NCBI RefSeq assembly: GCF_009742725.1
Contig: NZ_WPHG01000004.1
Coordinates: 248,001-312,000 of the forward strand
DNA: 64,000 nucleotides
Origin: Nitratireductor arenosus
GTDB lineage: Bacteria > Pseudomonadota > Alphaproteobacteria > Rhizobiales > Rhizobiaceae
Direction of reading: 5' to 3'
Shown: piece by piece, positions 60,020-64,000 of the stretch
Layout: each line of letters opens with the position of its first letter
Position numbering within the stretch: position 1 is the stretch's first letter
The notes under the pieces: model-generated
What the model was told of the DNA's origin: nothing
Seen by the model: the letters and a program-made list of their open reading frames with translations, nothing else
Database searches by the model: none
Position numbers and translations under genes: made by a program

Positions 60020-61216
60020 CTAATAGGTCTCGACATGGTAGCGGCCGGTGTCGCGCATGGCGTCGCGCACCGCCTTCCAGTCGAGCCCTGCGCCGCGCGC
60101 GATGTCGGCAAAGGCCTCCTCCACGCCGGCTTCCATCGCCTTGAGCCCGCACACATAGACATGGGTGGTGTCGGATGCCAGCATGGTCGCGATCTTGTCC
60201 TTTTCGATCCGCATCCGGTCCTGGACATATTCGCGCGGCGTTCCCTCGACCCGGCTGAACACCAGATGCTTGTCGAGCAGCGCGTCCGGCACCTTTTTCA
60301 GCGGCCCGAAATAGGGCAGCGAATCGGGCCGGCGCGCGCCGAACACCAGCATCATGCCGCCGGTCTCGCCCGACGAGGCGCGCTGGCGGCGCATCGTGAA
60401 GCCGCGAAACGGCGCCGAGCCGGTGCCGGTGCAGATCATCAAAATGGTGGCGCGCGCGTCGTTCGGCATCAGGAAGGTCGAGCCGAACGGGCCGGTGAGC
60501 CGGACCTGGTCGCCGCGCTTGAGATCGCAGACATAATTGGAGGCCAGCCCGTGCGGCTCGCGCTTGACGGTCAGGGACAGATTGTTGGTGTTCGGGCGCT
60601 CGCCGTCGCGCGGCGAGGACACCGAATAAAGCCGCATGCGGTGCGGCCGGCCGCTCTCGTCAGCGCCCGGCGGCGCAATGCCGACACTCTGGCCCTCCAG
60701 CACGGGAAACGAGGTCGTGCCCAGGTCGAGGATGATGTGGCGCACGTCGGAATCGGCGTTGTCGCCGGTCAGCCGGTAATTGCCTTGCACGGTGGCGATC
60801 GCCGGGCTGGCGGCGGTGAACAGGTTGACGGTCGGCTTGGCCGCGGATGCAGGCGCCTTTGCCGCGCCGCCGGCGCCCTTGTGCGCCTCGGCCAGGAGTG
60901 CGGCGACCTCGTCGTCCAGCGCCTCGATCGCGCCGCCGCCCGCCCCATCCCCGGCCTCGAATTCCTCCTGTTCGGGCAACTCCATCCAGGAAAGCTGCTC
61001 TTCCAGCGAATAGGGCGTCTTGACGATCCGCCAATTGTCGATCGAGCCGGTCGGGCACGGCGCGATGCAGGCCATACAGAAATCGCAGATCGAGGCGTCG
61101 ACCACGACATTGTTGTCGTCGTGGGTGATCGCGTCGATCGGGCACGCCTCCTCGCAGGTGTGGCAGCGGATACAGATTTCCGGATCGATCAGATGCTGTT
61201 TGGCGAGCGCGGTCAT
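60020..61216 (-). CDS. boxA: benzoyl-CoA 2,3-epoxidase reductase subunit BoxA
   Basis: 398 aa. The N-terminal ferredoxin domain has two [4Fe-4S] motifs, [12 protein letters not shown] and [12 protein letters not shown] (about residues 15-57). A variable acidic/Ala-rich linker and a ferredoxin-NADP reductase-like domain follow, with [12 protein letters not shown] (FAD), [11 protein letters not shown] (NADP) and [16 protein letters not shown] at the end. It delivers electrons to BoxB. Its gene is downstream of boxB, with an inverted repeat between them. Confidence 0.96.
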   Translation of the reverse strand: MTALAKQHLIDPEICIRCHTCEEACPIDAITHDDNNVVVDASICDFCMACIAPCPTGSIDNWRIVKTPYSLEEQLSWMELPEQEEFEAGDGAGGGAIEALDDEVAALLAEAHKGAGGAAKAPASAAKPTVNLFTAASPAIATVQGNYRLTGDNADSDVRHIILDLGTTSFPVLEGQSVGIAPPGADESGRPHRMRLYSVSSPRDGERPNTNNLSLTVKREPHGLASNYVCDLKRGDQVRLTGPFGSTFLMPNDARATILMICTGTGSAPFRGFTMRRQRASSGETGGMMLVFGARRPDSLPYFGPLKKVPDALLDKHLVFSRVEGTPREYVQDRMRIEKDKIATMLASDTTHVYVCGLKAMEAGVEEAFADIARGAGLDWKAVRDAMRDTGRYHVETY

Positions 61217-61248
61217 GAATGTCTTCGCTCCGGGGTTCGTTCGCGATA

Positions 61249-61286
61249 CCCCTCATCCGCTTGTGTCACAGGCCGCGGATGAGGGG
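61249..61286. repeat. perfect long hairpin between boxB and boxA
   Basis: Perfect 12-bp arms CCCCTCATCCGC / GCGGATGAGGGG with a 14-base loop, in the 77-base gap between the boxB stop (61294) and the boxA start (61216). CCCCTCATCC palindromes of this sort are frequent between rhizobial genes. It could set the relative levels of boxB and boxA messages. Confidence 0.6.
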
Positions 61287-61293
61287 CGGATCC

Positions 61294-62745
61294 TCACGCC
61301 ATGTGCAGTTGCACATACTCGAAATCGCCGGGCTTGTTGTCGATCCCGACACGCGGCGGCGCGATCCAGCCGGCAAACTTGCCCGGCTCCCACACCGGCA
61401 CCATCAGCGAAGCGATATAGTCGCCATCGGCCTTGGACGGCAGCCATTCGTCGCGCTTGTTTTCCCAAGCCTCGGCGGACACGGTCTCGCCCTCGGGCGT
61501 GATGTGAGCCGGGCCGAACACGCCGATCTGGCGATGGAAGCCGGGATGCGGCAGCTTCATCTCGAAGGGCACGCCGATCTTGGCGATCATCGCGTTCCAG
61601 CGGTTCACGCCGCCCTGGGAGTCGCGGATATAATCGTCGCGCAGCCGCATGTTGATCGCCGACAGCGCCGGCAGATCGGCCGTCACCACCTTACCGTCGA
61701 CGAGCTGGACGACCGGATAGGTCGCGTCCTTGAGCCGGTGGTCGTCGTCGATCTTGGTTTCCTGATAGCGGCCCTTGATGCCGGCGGCGAAGGCGTTGGC
61801 GGCGTTGGTTGACACTTCCGAGCCGAACAGGTCGAGCGACAGCGTGTAGTGCAGGTTGAGCTTCTTCTGGATCGTCGGCAGATCGATGACGCCGAGCGCG
61901 CGCACCGCCTGGATGTCATAGGGATCCTCGATGCCGGCCTCCTTCATCGCCTCGCAGGTGCGCTGGATGACCCGGCCCACGCCGGTCTCGCCGACGAACA
62001 TGTGGTGCGCTTCCTCCGTCAGCATGAAGCGGCAGGTGCGCGACAGCGGGTCGAAGCCGGACTGGGCCAGGCTTTCGAGCTGCATCTTGCCGTCGCGATC
62101 GGTGAAATAGGTGAACATGAAGAAGGACAGCCAGTCGGGCGTGGCCTCGTTGAAGGCGCCCAGCATGCGCGGCGCCTCCTCCGATCCCGACGAGCGGCGC
62201 AGCAATTCGTCGGCCTCCTCGCGGCCGTCGGCGCCGAAATATTTCTGCAAGAGATAGACCATCGCCCACAGATGCCGCCCCTCCTCGACATTGACCTGGA
62301 ACAGATTGCGCATGTCGTAGAGCGACGGCGCGGTCTTGCCGAGATGGCGCTGCTGTTCGACCGAGGCCGGCTCGGTGTCGCCCTGGATGACGATCAGCCG
62401 GCGCAGCATGGCGCGGTGTTCGCCCGGCACTTCCTGCCAGGCCGGTTCGCCATACTGTTCGCCGCACGGGATGCGGCGATCCTCGACCTGCGGCGCGAGC
62501 AGGATGCCCCAACGATAATCCGGCATCTTGACGTAGTCGAACTTGGCCCAGCCCTTCGGATCGACCGAGATCGCGGTGCGCAGATAGACCAGCGATTCCT
62601 GGAATTTCTGCGGGATCAGGTCGTTCCACCAATTGATGTAGCCCGGGTGCCACTTCTCCAGCGCCTTGAGAACGCGCCGGTCGGAGGAAAGCCCGACATT
62701 GTTGGGGATCATCGTGTCGTAGGAAACATTGAGCAATTCGGACAT
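61294..62745 (-). CDS. boxB: benzoyl-CoA 2,3-epoxidase oxygenase subunit BoxB
   Basis: 483-aa non-heme di-iron oxygenase, normal length. Conserved segments include NWWNDLIPQKFQESLVYLRTAI, the di-iron region NVEEGRHLWAMVYLLQKYFG, the second ligand helix MLTEEAHHMFVGETGV, and HPGFHRQIGVF near the end. It inserts oxygen into benzoyl-CoA using electrons from BoxA. The gene lies between boxC and boxA, the usual arrangement. Confidence 0.97.
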   Translation of the reverse strand: MSELLNVSYDTMIPNNVGLSSDRRVLKALEKWHPGYINWWNDLIPQKFQESLVYLRTAISVDPKGWAKFDYVKMPDYRWGILLAPQVEDRRIPCGEQYGEPAWQEVPGEHRAMLRRLIVIQGDTEPASVEQQRHLGKTAPSLYDMRNLFQVNVEEGRHLWAMVYLLQKYFGADGREEADELLRRSSGSEEAPRMLGAFNEATPDWLSFFMFTYFTDRDGKMQLESLAQSGFDPLSRTCRFMLTEEAHHMFVGETGVGRVIQRTCEAMKEAGIEDPYDIQAVRALGVIDLPTIQKKLNLHYTLSLDLFGSEVSTNAANAFAAGIKGRYQETKIDDDHRLKDATYPVVQLVDGKVVTADLPALSAINMRLRDDYIRDSQGGVNRWNAMIAKIGVPFEMKLPHPGFHRQIGVFGPAHITPEGETVSAEAWENKRDEWLPSKADGDYIASLMVPVWEPGKFAGWIAPPRVGIDNKPGDFEYVQLHMA

Positions 62746-62843
62746 TGGTCACTCCCGCAAGACTTTAAGCCGTGATTGGTCACTGGACGAAGGAAGCATG
62801 CCCGGCCCGCAGGGCCGCGCCCACGCGCCTCGTGGCGCTTTCC

Positions 62844-64000
62844 TCACACCCGCTTCATGTCGAATTCGCCGCGCAGACCGGTACCGTAGCGCTGCAGCGC
62901 GCCGGTCTCGCCGACCGCGTTGGGACGCTGGAATATCCAGTTCTGCCAGGCCGTCAGCCGGCCGAAAATGCGCGTTTCCATGGTTTCGGGCCCGGCGAAG
63001 CGCAGATTGGCCTCCATGCCGGTGAGCGCATCCGGCGAAAAGCTCGCCCGCTCCTCCAGGAAGATACGCACCTCGTCCTCCCAGTCGATATCGTCGAAGG
63101 CGAAGGTGACCAGGCCGAGCTCGCTCGCAGCGTCCGCCTCCAGCGCCTCACCGATCCGTTCCTCGGCGGCCCCGACACTTGCCGGTTCGCCGAGAAAGCG
63201 CGTCTCAAGGCGGGTGAGGTCGTTCGACATCGGGTACGGCCCGAAATTGCCCTTGGTCAGGGTCAGGGTCGCGACCGGCCGGTTGTCGCCCTCGAACTCG
63301 CCGTCAGCCATGTAGGAGCGGTCGGCGGCGAAGGCGAGTTCGGCCAGGGGTCCGGCGAAACAGGAGCCCGGCTCGATCAATGCCGCCAGCGAGCGCGAGG
63401 TCATGTCGACCCGTTTCAAAACCCGCTTCCAGTAAAGCAGGATCTCGTTGGCGAGCCAGTCGTCGCGATTGTCGAGCAGAAACGCTTCATGCACGGCGAC
63501 CAGAGCCGGGTCGCCCTGGGTGCGAAACACGATGACGCCGATCTCGAGTTCGTTGTTGCGCAGATGCAAAATGGCGTCGTCGAGTTCGCGCGCCGCCCGC
63601 AGCATCCAGCTTTCGGCCCCCTCGGCGTGCAGCGCCTCGACCGAGGCCGGCGCCGGGGCGTCGGGACCGTGCACGGTCAGCCGCGCGATGCGCTTTTCGC
63701 GGTCGATCTCGACCTCGACGCTCGAATAGGTCACCGATCCGTCCTCGGAAATATCGCGCTTGAGCGGCGTCAGCGCGATCCCTTTGGCGTCGGCGGGCCG
63801 CTTCGACTTGGCCGCGTATTCGCGGGCGCGGGCCGCGACCGTCTCGGCGAATTTGGTGTTGGGCACAACGTCGTCGACGAGACGCCAGTCCTTGGCCCGG
63901 CGTCCTTTCACCCCCTCCTCGATCGAGCAGAACACGTCGGCGTGGTCGCGGCGCACTTTGCGCTTGTCGGTGACGCGGGTGAGCCCGCCCGTGCCCGGCA
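62844..64000 (-). CDS. boxC: 2,3-dihydro-2,3-dihydroxybenzoyl-CoA ring-cleaving hydrolase BoxC (5' end outside window)
   Basis: Crotonase-superfamily enzyme that opens the ring of the epoxidised benzoyl-CoA and releases formate. Only the last 384 residues are visible; the frame is open to the window edge and reads LTRVTDKRKVRRDHADVF just inside it. A GTG at 63956 is internal, not the start. Conserved visible parts are DDVVPNTKFAETVAARAREYA, ALIEPGSCFAGPLAELAFAADR and FGRLTAWQNWIFQRPNAVGE. Upstream of boxB by 98 bases, same direction. Confidence 0.95.
   Translation of the reverse strand, partial: PGTGGLTRVTDKRKVRRDHADVFCSIEEGVKGRRAKDWRLVDDVVPNTKFAETVAARAREYAAKSKRPADAKGIALTPLKRDISEDGSVTYSSVEVEIDREKRIARLTVHGPDAPAPASVEALHAEGAESWMLRAARELDDAILHLRNNELEIGVIVFRTQGDPALVAVHEAFLLDNRDDWLANEILLYWKRVLKRVDMTSRSLAALIEPGSCFAGPLAELAFAADRSYMADGEFEGDNRPVATLTLTKGNFGPYPMSNDLTRLETRFLGEPASVGAAEERIGEALEADAASELGLVTFAFDDIDWEDEVRIFLEERASFSPDALTGMEANLRFAGPETMETRIFGRLTAWQNWIFQRPNAVGETGALQRYGTGLRGEFDMKRV

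Noticed and set aside
61301-61316. Palindrome ATGTGCAGTTGCACAT at the 3' end of boxB
   Set aside because: It has TGCA elements like the boxR site, but it lies inside the coding end of boxB (codons for Gln-Leu-His-Met) and far from any start, so it is probably chance.
1-64000. tRNA, rRNA, CRISPR array, transposase, integrase or toxin-antitoxin genes
   Set aside because: I looked for cloverleaf-like and repeat-spacer patterns and mobile-element motifs on both strands and saw none that would stand up.

Overview
The window is high-GC DNA with dense, co-oriented operons. It carries branched-chain (Liv-type), NMT1-type and peptide-type ABC importers, a boxABC benzoyl-CoA cluster with a BoxR-type regulator, a RutR-type TetR regulator, TamA/TamB, and rhizobial-looking intergenic palindromes. 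Together these point to a chromosomal segment of an alphaproteobacterium of the Rhizobiales (Mesorhizobium/Phyllobacteriaceae-like). The taxonomic call is inference from gene content and style. I saw no tRNA, rRNA, CRISPR array, transposase or phage gene.

Layout. (1) 2-9822, + strand: an acyl-CoA dehydrogenase cut by the window edge, an aryl (2-aminobenzoate-like) CoA ligase, kynureninase and tryptophan 2,3-dioxygenase, then a complete Liv-type importer (binding protein, two permeases, two ATPases) and a RidA-type deaminase. This reads as tryptophan -> kynurenine -> anthranilate -> anthraniloyl-CoA catabolism with its own uptake system. (2) 9910-14793, + strand: a DMT permease, then a second Liv-type importer (ATPase, ATPase, permease, permease) with no binding protein. 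(3) 14946-24251, - strand: a long pyrimidine-catabolism array. It runs beta-alanine-type aminotransferase, small cupin, carbamoyl-amino-acid amidohydrolase, unknown 121-aa protein, dihydropyrimidinase, NUDIX hydrolase, then an NMT1-type ABC importer. A rutR-like gene is divergent at 24501. The first enzyme, the two-subunit dihydropyrimidine dehydrogenase (preT, a 109-aa unknown, preA), lies 7 kb further at 31472-34510. Operator-like sequences sharing TTGACCGATTG sit in front of both transcription units.

(4) 25158-31271: a hotdog thioesterase, a DMT exporter, a DoxX/AhpD/Rrf2 redox module, a probable small RNA or attenuated leader in front of a methyltransferase, and a membrane PAS-GGDEF diguanylate cyclase. 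(5) 34511-36226: a gene-poor, partly AT-rich stretch with repeats, a possible GrpB remnant and two small genes. (6) 36227-43243, - strand: a peptide-type ABC importer whose two ATPases are fused in one protein. That protein carries a long Lys/Ala/Pro-rich linker and a helix-hairpin-helix tail. (7) 43621-49841, - strand: tamA-tamB outer-membrane assembly. (8) 50080-58538, + strand: an NAD(P)H-quinone-oxidoreductase-like flavoprotein, an alpha-2-macroglobulin with an N-terminal PAN/Apple domain, and penicillin-binding protein 1C. (9) 58552-64000, - strand: boxR-like regulator, thioesterase, boxA, boxB, and boxC (cut by the window edge). These form the aerobic CoA-dependent benzoate pathway, with a perfect TGCA-N6-TGCA palindrome at the boxR promoter.

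The strongest leads are the peptide ABC ATPase fusion with a DNA-repair/NuoE-like tail, the three unknown small proteins embedded in the pyrimidine genes, the shared RutR-like operators, the boxR palindrome, the RidA linked to anthraniloyl-CoA catabolism, and the promoter-hairpin-terminator cassette at 28211-28379.
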